DNA of 64,000 nt from Linnemannia hyalina (Eukaryota; Mortierellomycota; Mortierellomycetes; Mortierellales; Mortierellaceae). Made by a program: the position numbers and the translations under genes. Positions 10,399-22,000 of the stretch are shown here, piece by piece. Below the pieces are notes generated by a model. The model worked only from the letters and a program-made list of their open reading frames with translations, was not told the DNA's origin and did not search any database. Every line of letters begins with the position of its first letter. The stretch's first letter is position 1. The DNA lies in contig JAHRHY010000008.1 in assembly GCA_019671135.1 (NCBI GenBank), forward strand, positions 1,550,001 through 1,614,000, written 5' to 3'.

Positions 10399-12000
10399 TT
10401 ACAGTTTGGTGCCCATGGTGATATGACTCCTGACCATCAACAGCCGATTCACAGCCCTCCCATCCGTCTGTCCAGTCTTCACCTCTTCCTTGGCACTCTC
10501 AACAATCTCCTTCAACACCCTCTCCATCTCCTCCTCTGTCGCATCACCACCTCTTCCCTCAAACTGCTCCTTCAGAAACCTATCCTGCTCGGCTTGTGTA
10601 GCCTCCAACGACGCACCCTCCTCACTCTGAACATCCTGCACAAATGGGCGACTCCACACGTCATCCGTATACGTCCCCTGCTGTAACAGGTACGAAACAA
10701 TGTCCTGTCGCTCACTCGGCAAGTGCTGGATCAATTGTAATGTTGAGAAAATCGAGCGTCCTGTAGGGCCGGTGCCGAGGTTGTCCTTGTAGGTATAGAC
10801 AAACTCCCTCCGGTCGTGTTGATGTTTCTCGATAGCCGCCCCTGCAGAGTCAATCTCGTCGACGTATTCGGAATAGGATGTGGAGTTCAGGAACGCGAGT
10901 ACGTCTCCGCCGTCGTGGTGTTGCTGGTTTTGAATGTCGTTCGAGAAAATGGGTCGTGCCATCGATGTTCGTGGCGGTTGGTACGGTTGGTATGGTTGGT
11001 AGGGCTGGTGTTGAAATTGTGGTGGGGGCGATTGACTTGTCGTCGTTGCCGAGACGGGTGTTGCATTGGCTGTAAGTGACGCAGAAAGTGGTGCCGATGA
11101 TGACGCGGTAGCGGTGGTGGTCGATGCGGACGCGGATGAGGATTGGGTAGGGTAGGCGGTCGACTTTAGGTATTCCAGAAAGGCAGCATGATTTGCGGGG
11201 GTGAGATTCATTGGCTGGGACAGGTGAGCCTGGTAAGTATTAGGGGCTTGTGAATGTGAGGCAGGTGCCTCCGCGAATTGCCGTCGTCCTTGTTCCTGCT
11301 GGTAAGGCTGTTGTGAGAAATGGTCGTGCCGTTGTGGCGCTGATGGAGCTGACACTGGTTCAGGATCAGATAAGGTCGAGAACCCGAAGGAAGCCATTGA
11401 CGGAGGCTTGTATGGCGTACTATCCTCCTGCACTGTCGACTCGGAAGATCCCAAGAAACTGTCCCAATCCATCATTCCTCCCGCACTTTCTACTGTAGAC
11501 GAAGCGGGTTGTCGGAACCCAGAAGAGTATCCCGTCCCTGATCCCGCACCACTAGTGCTACTACTGCTTCCAAGGGTCTCAAGGGCGTTGGTGGTATGTT
11601 GAAAGGCCCTCGAAGCCGAAGAAGTCGTCGCTTTTGAACTCGAGCTGCCAATCCCTCCTTGTGACGATGATGAGGACGAGCCGCCTCCGAAACTGTGATG
11701 TTGTCTCAACGCATCTGCCTGCCGTGGATCCAGCGTCGCGGCGGCATTCCTGGCCGATGCGACTATTGACCCTAACAAAGTCGACGACGACGACGTGGTT
11801 GTGTAAGGGGTGGTTGCACTAGAGGAGGCAGTCGCGGCTGTTGTTGTCGAGTGAGCTCCTCCTGTTGATGTGGCGGCTGTACTACCAAGACCCACCCCTC
11901 CTGCTCCTCCTGATCCAAAAGTCGACGACGACGTGGTGGTGTTCTGGTCGTGTGGCAGGCGACTTTGATTTTGACTTTTGCTTGGCTGTTGGGGGTCCAT
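10399..12000 (-). CDS. Conserved-looking low-complexity protein, 533 aa, function unknown
   Basis: A single coding exon from the ATG at 12000 (context CCAAGATGG) to TAA at 10399. The frame is open 60 nt further upstream but with no ATG. Residues 1 to about 180 are Ser/Thr/Gly/Ala-rich and disordered, with poly-Ser runs. A middle part is Gln/Pro/Tyr-rich with a repeated PYQ unit. The last about 160 residues are ordered and mostly helical, with LAFLNSTSYSEYVDEI, a QHLPSERQDIVSYLLQQG segment and a charged helix ending VRSHITMGTKL. The composition suggests an adaptor or regulatory protein, but no named domain is recognised. It converges with the aldehyde dehydrogenase gene, with only 181 bp between the stops. 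Confidence 0.75.
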   Translation of the reverse strand: MDPQQPSKSQNQSRLPHDQNTTTSSSTFGSGGAGGVGLGSTAATSTGGAHSTTTAATASSSATTPYTTTSSSSTLLGSIVASARNAAATLDPRQADALRQHHSFGGGSSSSSSQGGIGSSSSKATTSSASRAFQHTTNALETLGSSSSTSGAGSGTGYSSGFRQPASSTVESAGGMMDWDSFLGSSESTVQEDSTPYKPPSMASFGFSTLSDPEPVSAPSAPQRHDHFSQQPYQQEQGRRQFAEAPASHSQAPNTYQAHLSQPMNLTPANHAAFLEYLKSTAYPTQSSSASASTTTATASSSAPLSASLTANATPVSATTTSQSPPPQFQHQPYQPYQPYQPPRTSMARPIFSNDIQNQQHHDGGDVLAFLNSTSYSEYVDEIDSAGAAIEKHQHDRREFVYTYKDNLGTGPTGRSIFSTLQLIQHLPSERQDIVSYLLQQGTYTDDVWSRPFVQDVQSEEGASLEATQAEQDRFLKEQFEGRGGDATEEEMERVLKEIVESAKEEVKTGQTDGRAVNRLLMVRSHITMGTKL

Positions 12001-12062
12001 CTTGGCAGCTTGGAATATGGGCTGTGGGCTGTGTTTGTTTGGATATTTGGTTTTCGACAATG

Positions 12063-12172
12063 CTACACGTTAATAATAGCCGAGACAGAAAGGTTAGAAG
12101 GGGAGCTCTGATCACGCCAGGAAGTGATGTCCGGGGTGAGAAGGATGGGATGAGGTGCATGTGTCGACTTAC
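12063..12172 (-). other. Probable 5'UTR intron of the 533-aa protein gene
   Basis: On the minus strand a GTAAGT donor (12172-12167) and a pyrimidine/AT-rich tract ending GTAG (acceptor at 12064-12063) delimit 110 nt just upstream of the coding exon. The spliced leader would run straight into the ATG at 12000. Inferred from splice signals only. Confidence 0.5.
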
Positions 12173-14075
12173 GTATTGTGTCGTATTGTGTCGGTTGGGA
12201 GATGGGCGGAGTGGAGTGGAAAGGTGATCAGGGAAAAAGAAAAAAGGAAAAAAAATTCAGGAACATATTGAATGATGACCATTGATGTTCACGTGCAAGG
12301 ATCCGTCGAGTCAATCGGTCGAGTCAAAAAAAAATGGGACGGGATGGGATCTGGTTGGATTTGGTGGCACCCTTCAATCTCCCATCTCTGTCTACAGTCT
12401 TCAGCCTCCGCGTTTCGATTCTCTAGGCAAAGGGCGGAAGGCAAAGTAGTTGTACCGGTGCAAAGGTCTAGAATCTAGGCACAATAGTTAGTCCGAGCAA
12501 TGATGCGGAGAGAGAGTTGAGAGGATGGGTGGATGGATGTAAGATGACAACAGCAGGTGCCAGGGGGTTCTCTCCTTGAATACTACTATCTTTGCAACTC
12601 CTCACAAGCCAAACATCAAGAAGAAAAGACAACAGCAAGGAGGTAGCGGGATGAGAAAGCCGAACATGCGCATTGTTGTTCTGAAGTCAACCCTTTTCTT
12701 TCTTGTTCGCTTTCGCTCTCGCTTGAGGGTTAGGATATGCTCTAGTTCTTGGCCAAATCATTTACTACTGCGAACTGCGAACTGCGAAATGCGAAATGCT
12801 CAAGAGAGTGAGGCTCTTGGTTCTATTTTCTTAAACAGCCTTTTCAACGAGAGAAGTAGGCTGTATAGGTTGTCAGAAAAATAAACAGAAAAACCGAGAG
12901 CGGTTCCCTTTGCAAGTAGGGTTCCCCGACCAACGTGGTGGCAAGTGAAATGAGGTGGCAAAGTATTTGGTGGCAAGAGTAGCTAGCTAACATGGATACA
13001 CGAATGGCTTTTCCCCTTCCCCTCATGTATACAGGTTTGTTTATTTCAGTGGCAATTCAATGTAGTCTTGCAGTGGTGGCAAAAAAAAAATGAGTGTTCG
13101 ATCGGCGGACGCCGTGCATGTCGACAAAGAGCAACGTCAGAGCGGACTTTTGTTGGGTGATTCGGATTTGTGGTTTTGCCAACGCATCGACGATACATTT
13201 CATCCAAGGAAAGGAAAAAAGGGAAAAAGGCCATGGGTGTACGTAGAGGAAGGGTACCGCAGCCACGTCAGCGTAGCTAAAGAAGACGTGTCCCAGATAG
13301 GTAGGTGAGCTAATCTCAGATCTGGCTCCGGAGAGATCAGTCAGTCATGACTGGAGAGGTGAGTAAGTGAGAGACATCGAGTGACCCCATTTGTGAATGA
13401 TTGGTTGGCTTGTCTGTCTACTTGGCCTGCTGGTGAGAACCTTGCGAGCTGCTGCGGTGTGACGAGTCGCAGCAAAATTCGAAAAAGCGCAGCCAAGAAA
13501 AATGGAGGGAACCTTGGATTGACGGACTTCGTGCATTTACTGAGATTGCAGACTTAGAAAGCATTATCAATGCTACTCATCTCCTTGCAAACTGCAAAAG
13601 AGAGATGCAGAATTGCGCAAAAAACGAACGAGCATTGGTAGCAAGATGAGTGTCTGGGCCTTGTCCGAAGAAGAGAAGGGCCGCTCGTTTTCTTCGTTCT
13701 TCGTTGGCCACCAAAGTGAACCAGCCCATTGTGCTCAACTGTGGGACGTTTATTCCTTCCTGACGTCTGTTTGTGTTTTATTCGTTTTTTCCGCTTTCGG
13801 TGCCTGAAAAAACAACCAAGGCGACTCTTCTTCTTTTTTCCTTTTTCTCTTCCTTCTCTTCCCTTCTTTTATCAACTCAATTCCCTTGCCATCGACTGTT
13901 GCACACATACTCGCCTCCACTTATTCCTCGCCACAGTCGATCTCAATCGAATCGATCTTCATTCCCTTCCCTCACTCTTCATTCCGCATGCTCTTTTAAA
14001 TACAACAACCCGTCTACTTTCCAGTTCCTTTTTCTACCCTTTTTTATTACTTTTCTGTTCCCTATTCATAACAAT

Positions 14076-14117
14076 ATGTCTTTTACCTTCACTAACGAGT
14101 CTGCAAAGAGAATCTAA
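14076..14117 (+). other. Possible 13-codon uORF in a spliced cyclin leader
   Basis: ATG in a good context (AACAATATGTCT) encodes MSFTFTNESAKRI then TAA. It lies about 80 nt after a TTTTAAATA/pyrimidine-rich start-site-like stretch and about 240 nt before a GTAAGA donor. If a transcript starts near 14.0 kb and is spliced to just before 16.0 kb, this would be an upstream ORF of the cyclin mRNA. Confidence 0.3.
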
Positions 14118-15041
14118 ACAACAAAAAAAACAAAAACACACCTTAAAAAAAAGCAACCCGATTCCGTCGACCTTACTTTTATTTTGTCTTGTCACTAGCT
14201 ATTAACCAACAAAAAAAAAGGCTATCAGCTCCAGTGGCAAAAGAACCAACAAAAAAATCAGATTCTCTTTAAACTCTCTTCAACTTAACACCTTCACCAC
14301 CGCGCCTCCACCTTTAACTCAGCTAGTGCAGTTATCGCACTTGCTCCATCAAAAGGTAAGAAAAAGAAAACCTCAAAAAACTAGAAAAGACGGAAAGAGT
14401 TCAAAATAATTTTACACCACTCCTCCCATGACGAAGTCAGTCAAGAATTCAAGCAGTCAGTTCACCTTTTTTATTTTTGCATTTGTGGCTCATATGGGTT
14501 CAACGCACATTTTTGATTATTTTGCCTTCGGGCCGGCAAACCCGTTTTCTGCATGGGCCAAAACTGGATTCACCAAAAAGAGCGGATTGTGCGAGGAACA
14601 TCAGGGGGTTCAGGTTCAGGTGGCCTGGGTGGGATGGGTGTCGATTCGGTTCTTACTACCCGAGACAACGTACACAAAGCAAAGCACAATGGATATGAGG
14701 TGGGATGGGATGAGGGCTCGTCCCACCTGCAATCTGCAGACAGTATTTTGCATTTTTACATGGCCGAGGGTTTGTGTGCAGCATGTATGAGTAAGATGAT
14801 GGGAAAGAGGTAAGAGGTAAGAGGGAGGGCTGGTAAACCATTTGACAAGGGGTCAATGGTATCTTGCATTGCTGCATTTGTGACGGGAATGCTTTTTTTG
14901 GGATGGTGGATACTCTTCTTTTGAGTGAAGCGAGCGTCAATTGACCATAGCATTGTTGATAATCACACGCGCGTGCATGTTTGAAAACAGATGGTAGCCG
15001 AGAGGGAGGGAAAGTGGAGAAAAGAGAGTATCCGAGATCCG

Positions 15042-15063
15042 GATGATGATGATGATGATGATG
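15042..15063. repeat. GAT/ATG trinucleotide microsatellite
   Basis: Seven uninterrupted copies of the trinucleotide in intergenic DNA. Confidence 0.9.
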
Positions 15064-15679
15064 GGATGACGGTAGTAGGTTGTAGTACCTTGTAGAAGCA
15101 ATTGTCTACTCTCGTGTTATCTATTTACAACACATTAGTGAGCGGGTTTGAGCATGGGGCAAGAAGAATAGAAGAGGATCCAGGGAAAGCCAAGCCGAGG
15201 TCGACAGGGATTTGTCAGTCGTTAGGATGTCCGACTCTTTGGCTGGAAGGACTGGGTGGACTGGAAGAAACGAAAAAATCTTTTTTGCAGGAAGGAGGGG
15301 GGTCGGAGAGAGTATTTCGAGGATTTGAAGGGGGTGCGATTAGAAATCTTGTTTATTTGCGTGTCTGGTGGTGCAGCAGAACTGTGTTGAGATGGGTAAT
15401 CCAAACAGGCATTCTGCCCGTGGGTCCATGTCCCAATACAAAAAGAGACTTTTCCAGACACTATTCTCACAAGTGTGACTGCGTAGATGTTTCACTCCCA
15501 GCTCACCCTTGCCTGTGTCTCCGCCTCCCATAATCAACCAAGCCGCCCTTTTTTCACTACTCTATATTTGTACTCTTCTTCTGTGGGTCGATTGAGTCGT
15601 TCGAGTGGATGATTGGACTGATGATGATTGATCCGACTATTCGACTGATTGGATGACATATGTGTCTTACTCTCAGACA

Positions 15680-15687
15680 TATAAAAG
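15680..15687 (+). promoter_or_regulatory. TATA-like element (TATAAAAG) upstream of the cyclin gene
   Basis: TATAAAAG followed about 70-160 nt later by a long CT-rich tract resembling fungal initiator regions. It lies about 320 nt before the cyclin ATG. A proximal promoter is plausible. Confidence 0.45.
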
Positions 15688-16003
15688 ATCACTCCCTCCC
15701 CCAAAATGAAATCCTTATTTTACCTTTTCGATTCGTTGTACCATATACCCTCAACCGGTGTGACACTCTCTCTCTAACCACTCACTCACCCCACTTCTTC
15801 CTTCTCACTCTCTTCAACCCTCTTCACCTTCACCTCTTCTTCCCCTTTACCCATTCCCTTTCTCTCCTACTTCACCTTTTCGCCTTCTCTTCTCATCAAC
15901 AAAGTAGTCGACTCAACAACAACAACAACAACAACAGCAGATCTACTCCCCCTTCCCTCCACCTCCCAACCAACAAACACACAGCCTCCACCTCCAAAAC
16001 ACC

Positions 16004-18110
16004 ATGCTTTGCCTCCCTGCCCTGAACCAGTCTGAGTTCTCCGGGAGCCCCATGGCTGCTGCTGCTGCGTCCTCCATCCGGGCGCAGCACTGCGGTTACC
16101 TCCCCTCCGCCTCCACACCTACACCCGCACCCGCAGCCCTCAACTCCTCCTATAACAACTCCCCTTCCTCCTCTTCCTTGTACAGTCTCCCCCTTCCTCC
16201 CCAACCCCAGAACCTCGACTCTTTCTCCCTTCCTTCCTCATCCACTCCCTGCTCCATGCCCGCTGCTCCCTCATGGCAATCACAGGCTGCCGCGCCCAAC
16301 AGCAGCAACACCACCAGCATCAACAACACGACTACCCCTAAGCAGCCCTTGATCCTCGACTCGCTCACTGCCAGCAAGATCAGCATCGTCGAGAACCTAG
16401 TCGGTAAGCACGAACTTCTTCCCCTCCCTTTCCTACTTCCCCCTTTCCTTTTTTCACACTTGCGATGACTCTTTTGTGTGTAAGCAAACTTGTTTGCTAA
16501 CAAGAGATCCTTTTTTTTCCCTTTTCCCTCCACTTTTCTTTTCTTGTGTACGTTTGGGCCTTTTCCTTGTGAAAATAGACACTGCTGCATTGATTATCGA
16601 ATCCATTTGGCCCAGTCCTGTGGGAGCGTCATGCACCGCCAAGACTCCAGTCATTCCACTCCATATCTTTGTCAAGGAAACTCTCCGACGCTCTCGCACC
16701 ACCCTCTCAACCCTCCAACTCGCTCTTTACTACGTCTACAAGATCCGTAACCAGGTCTTGGCAGCTCAGGAAAAGATTCGTCACGACCACCTCCAGCAGC
16801 AGCACAGACAGCGTCAGAATATGCAGAACCAGCACCAGCCCCTTTCGCCCAACGGCTCCTTCGACAACTATTGCTCCGACGATGATACCAGACAGCAGCG
16901 CGACTACTTCCACTCCATCTCTGCCGCGCATGCCAAAGCGCAGATCCAGAAGAACTCTCTCCCCTTGACCCCTCCTGGTGCCAACCACACCCCGACCGCC
17001 CTTTCGCCCCTCTCCCTCTCCGCCTCAACATCGACCTCGCCTATCCTCGCAAAGTCCGAGCCTGTTGGATGTGGCCGTCGCATGTTCTTGGCAGCTCTCA
17101 TTCTTGCCTCCAAATTCCAGCAGGATCGCACCTACTCCAACAAGGCGTGGTCCAAGATCTCTGGGCTGCCCGTTGCCGAGATCAACCTCAACGAGATCAC
17201 GTTCTTGACACTGATTGATTACCGCCTCTTTGTCTCCCAGACTGTTTTCCAAAAGTGGGTCACTATCCTCACAGAGAAAGGCAAGTGCAGAGACAGATCT
17301 GCCTCGGCCAGGACCTTCAACTCGGATGTCGCTGTTCAGCAAACCACTCGTCGCAACTCGATCCAGTACTGCAACAACACTCTTCCCTCTCGTATGACCT
17401 GTGTTACTGCCTCTTCTCTGGAACAGCAGCAGCAGCAGCCTCAGCAATCCTCGATTCCAACGGCTGCAACGGTGGCTCCTCACTTGCCCTCGTTTGCGTT
17501 GTTTGTCGCTGAACAGCAGAGATCGTTACAGTCAACTCCCATCTGTGAAAAGCCATCGTTCCAGTTCGAGATGGTTATTCCTCTTGGCGCTCCAGCCTTG
17601 TCGAAACAAGCGTTGGATGCTCACAGCTCGGCCAATGCCGTCAGCGGTCTCGTTCAGCCAGAGTCGGCGCCAAGACAGCAGCAGGGAATGGGCGCCAGCA
17701 TGACTCTTCGATGGGTTCAGGATCAGCGTCGCGAGTTTATTCGCTCTCGTCTTCTCTCGATGGGCTACACTGTCAACCAGCAGCAGCAGCCTTCCGAGTC
17801 ACCATCTCAGGCTCAGCTTGCGCACCGCAACATTGTGGAGAACTACAAGAACAACGTGATCATGTACTCCCAGTCTGGCACCTACTCGCTTAACATGCGC
17901 CACCAACAGCCTCAGCAGCAGTTGAAGATCGACACCGCCAAGGCTGCCGGTGTTCAGACCTTCTTGCCTTCGCCCACCTCGTCTGGATCGCCTACCCAGT
18001 TGACTGGATCGAAGCGTCGCATGACTGACTCTGAGGAATCGGAGGAGATGAAGGACCAGCGTAGCCTCGCCCGTAGACGTCTCAGTGTCTCCTTCCTCGT
18101 CGACTGCTAA
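16004..18110 (+). CDS. Pho85-type (PCL) cyclin-domain protein, 643 aa
   Basis: Two exons, 16004-16403 and 16579-18110, joined by a GTAAGC..TAG intron (644 codons with stop). The N-terminal about 130 residues are Ser/Pro/Asn-rich. The cyclin box follows: ALIIESIWPSP and LHIFVKETLRRSRTTLSTLQ (about residues 137-205), then a Gln/His/Ser-rich insertion of about 90 residues, then CGRRMFLAALILASKFQQD with SNKAWSKISGLPVAEINLNE and FLTLIDYRLFVS (about residues 297-365). The KxxQDxxYxNKxWxKISGL pattern is typical of Pcl cyclins, which partner the Pho85/CDK5-class kinase in nutrient and cell-cycle control. The C-terminal about 270 residues are Gln-rich and disordered, with a charged tail. The insertion inside the cyclin box is unusual in size. 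A second Met at residue 17 is an alternative start. Confidence 0.85.
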
Positions 18111-19018
18111 TAGTCGTCACTTCACTTTTTATTTTTTCGTTTGGAAGGAAAACACGATTTTCATCTTGCCATCCATCTCTCTGTTCGTACTTTTCTTTTT
18201 TTTTTTCCTGTCCTTTTTTTATTATTCCGTTGCTTTGTTATGCTGTGTTGTTTGTATCTTTTTCCATCCTGTCTGTTTTTACCCTACACCCATGTACCAT
18301 TGTACCATCGCCTTTCTTTTTCTTTCTCTTTTACCCTGTTGTAGCATACCTTTTATCTTAGCACAAGCACCCCCCTAATCTTCATGACCAAACTACAAAA
18401 AAATGTACTTTTACCCATCCCATCTAAAAAACTTGTGTTTCCCTGGCCCCATTGGGCGTTGGTTAAAGACTAGAGTAGAGACGATACACATCATACACGA
18501 TGAACGAGCAACAATAATGCGAGAATTGGACTTCCCAGAGAGGAGGACGCGTCTTGCTCCCAGTGGTTGGAAAATAAAGAACGTATGCACGTGAATACGG
18601 TTCCCTTCCCCCCCTGTGTGTATTTGTTTGTGAATGGGTCAAGGATGATGTGGAGAAGGAGACCAGACTGACAGTGCGGCGGACAGTCGCTCGAGGCAGA
18701 GAGGGTGACCAATAGTGAAGCAAAAGAGAGGAAGATGGGACAAAGTGTATCTATCCCTTTCTCCTTATTCTTTTGTCCTTTTCTCACCCACACACCGTTT
18801 GCTGTTCATTCTTCCTTTCCTCCTCCTCCTCCTCCTCCTTCTCCTTCTCCTTTACTATCTTCACCTTCTACTCCTTCCACACACTTCTCCCAACACGCAC
18901 TTGTTATTTCTCCACCCTCCCGTCTTGTCCTCCTTTCAACCCTACACCTTCTCCCCCTCCATCTCCACAATAACCCCACACCAACCAACCTCGTCATCAA
19001 CAAAAACTCAAAGACACT
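18111..19018. other. Intergenic: cyclin 3' end and Lon promoter
   Basis: T-rich 3' UTR-like sequence to about 18.36 kb, then a region ending in (TCC)n/CT-rich tracts (18815-18880) directly upstream of the Lon start. No gene is supported. Confidence 0.6.
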
Positions 19019-22000
19019 ATGATGCGGTCCAACAATCCGTCGATTCCCATCCCACGCACCGTGCCATTACTCCCATTGCACGACAAGGTCCTCCTCCCAG
19101 GAGTAGTTACTCGACTCCAAATCTCGCGACGGGATTCTATCCCCCTGTTTGAAAAGATCCTTCGCTCTTATGATAGCAAGGACTTGAACAAGTGCATCAT
19201 TGGTGTATTCCCCGTCCATACCCCTGTCTCTCTTCCTGGTGGCAAGACTAACAAGCACACTTCCTCCTCTGCGGCTGACAAGAAGTCGAGCAGTATCAGC
19301 AGGAGTGATTATGGCGGATACCCCTTGACGGATGATGGTGTTGTTGTTGGCAGCAATGCGGGTCAGGTGGTTCCGTTGATCGGCGGCCCTGGCAATGGCG
19401 GAGGTCAGGTCCCTCCGGTGGACCCTGCGCATATTCATACGACGGGGTGTGCGGCTCGGTTGGTTCGCCTTGAGCGAGCCGTTGGTGGGTTTACTGTTAT
19501 GCTTGAAGGTAAGTTTTCTTTTGGTTTCTGATTTTTTCAATGGTGCTGCATCTGCTATTGTTACTTCTCGCTTTGTTGTTGTGCATCGTTGTGGTTGTGA
19601 ACCATTGACGAGACGAGTTTCTGTGGAGGAGTGTGCTACCACGGACCAGGTTGCTGTTGAGACAAAACGAACAAAAAAAACCAAACTCCGAAATGCTATC
19701 CCTTTCCCCTCTTCTCACTCGCCTTTTGCTCATGCTAATGCAAACATCCCTCTCTAATACTAGGTGTTGTACGACTTCGGCTGAACAAGATCATTTCCCA
19801 GACACCCTTCTTTGAAGCAGATGTCACACCCCTGCTCGACAGACCCATCGACAAGAACGACCAAGACCTGCAGGACCAGATCGTTACATTGAAATCGACC
19901 TCCAAGGAGTTTGTCTCGTTGTTACAGATACTCAAGTTGCCCGCCCCTATCCTGGTCCAACTTCAAAAGTTTCTGGAGAATGTGGGTGTAATTCCTGGAC
20001 AGGTGGTTGACCTGCTGATGAGTACCATCGAGAGCACCAATGAGGAGAAGCTGATGATCCTGGATGCTGCGGATTTGAAGGAGCGGATCCCCAAGGCCAT
20101 CGAGTTGTTGACTCGACAGATTCATGTACGTTCATTATGTTGTTGTTGGGGAATGGAACAGATGATCGTGAACGGTTCAACTTATACCCTCTCCTGCCAA
20201 CTCAACATTAGGTACTGAAAATCTCACAAAAGGTGCACGACAACGTGGAGGGAAAGCTGAACAAGAAGCAACGCGAGTTTTATCTTCGACAACAGATTGC
20301 GGCTATCAAGGAGGAATTGGGAGAAAAAGACGCAGGTGAGGAGGACGAGATGACGACCATCGAGAACCGCCTCACCGCCGCTAACTTGCCCGCCGAGGTT
20401 CAAAAGGCGGCAGACCGGGAGATGAAGCGTCTACGAAAGATGCAACCGGCGTCGTCCGAGTACTCTGTCATCCGAAACTACCTGGACTGGTTGGGCGATT
20501 TGCCCTGGAACAAGTCGAGCGAAGATAACCTGGATGTTGAGCGGGCAAGGAAGCAACTAAATGATGATCATCATGGGCTGGAGAAAGTTAAGCGCAGGAT
20601 TTTGGAGTACCTGGCTGTGACAAAACTGCAGCTGCTTAAGGGTGATGTCAAGGGTCCTATCCTCTGCCTTGTCGGACCCCCTGGAGTAAGTCTCATGCCA
20701 ATGCTCTCTTTTTTTATTTATTTTGTGTGCAGTATGACTTGGTGTGTACATGTAAGAGGAGGAATGCATGAAAAGGCAAAAATGCCTAAACAGTTTTTCA
20801 TCCCTCTCAATTATTCGATAGGTCGGCAAAACCTCGCTTGGACGATCGATCGCAACGGCAATGGGGAGAAAGTTCCACCGGATCTCTCTTGGAGGAGTGT
20901 GGGACGAATCCGAGATTCGAGGACATCGTCGGACGTATGTCGGTGCGCTGCCTGGGCTTATCATCCATGGACTGAAGAAATGCGAAGTCAACAACCCTGT
21001 ATTCCTGCTTGGTAAGCTATTGCGCCCTTTTGGCTGTGAATTTTTTATTTGTACCCTGTGCTAATCCAATGAGAATGAATCCCATGGTATGACCACATAA
21101 GAAAAATCTTAACCTTCTATTGTCCCTGTTTGCGCTCTTTCAATATCGTGTCTGGTGATGCTGGATGAACGGATGAACGGCATGAACGCATATATGTCTA
21201 TGTTTATAGACGAGATTGACAAGGTTGGATCCCGAGGACATCATGGTGACCCTTCCGCGGCCTTCTTGGAGGTTCTCGATCCCGAACAGAACAACACCTT
21301 CGTAAGCATAAGCACTCTGTCTTCAAATGGAACAAGCGGGTAGATACAGGACTTATCTTTTTTTTGGGCTATTGTCTCACTTTTTTAACCCACTTTTCTG
21401 CCCTGACATGGGACCATGGGAATAATTTGTAGACGGATCACTACTTGAATGTGCCGTTTGACCTGTCCAAGGTCCTGTTCATCGCCACGGCCAATTCCCT
21501 CGACACGATTTCGGGTCCGCTGCTCGACAGGATGGAGCTCATCACCATCCCTGGTTATACCTATGCCGAGAAACTGGCCATCGCTACCAACCATCTCCTG
21601 CCCAAACAGATCCGACAGCACGGACTCAACGACGACGATGTCGAAGTCACTCAGGAGGCACTCCTCAAAGTTGCGACGGGGTATACTCGTGAGAGTGGAG
21701 TGCGCCATCTGGAGCGCGAGATTGGCTCCCTTGTCAGAGCAAAGGCTGTAGAGTACGCCGAAGCGCAGGAGCGTCGACTGGCGAATGATGGGGGAGCGCT
21801 CTTGCAACCCGACTACCACCCTTTGGTCTCAGCCACTGATGTGGAGGATATTTTGGGGCAGGAGAAATATGTTAACGAAGTGACTGAGCGTACACCGACA
21901 CCAGGAGTAGTAACCGGGATGGCCTATAATGGAATCGGGGGAGGGATCCTGTTCATTGAGGCCTCACAGATGCCCGGAAAGGGCAACTTGCAGTTGACGG

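Larger units (their letters stand above)
12173..16003. other. 3.8-kb divergent intergenic region, likely long cyclin leader/promoter
   Basis: No supported protein gene other than a tiny uORF. It separates the minus-strand 533-aa protein gene from the plus-strand cyclin gene. It contains pyrimidine-rich tracts at about 13.8-14.05 kb and 15.76-15.9 kb, a TTTTAAATA element near 13995, a possible splice donor AAAAG|GTAAGA at 14356, an (ATG) microsatellite, a TATAAAAG element, and a CAA-repeat just before the cyclin ATG. This looks like a promoter with alternative or spliced leaders. Confidence 0.5.

Noticed and set aside
13773..14205. Overlapping ORFs of 114 and 158 codons near 13.8-14.2 kb
   Set aside because: Pyrimidine-tract derived Ser/Phe/Leu-rich frames. 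The stretch looks more like a transcription start region, and only the terminal 13-codon uORF is retained as a hypothesis.
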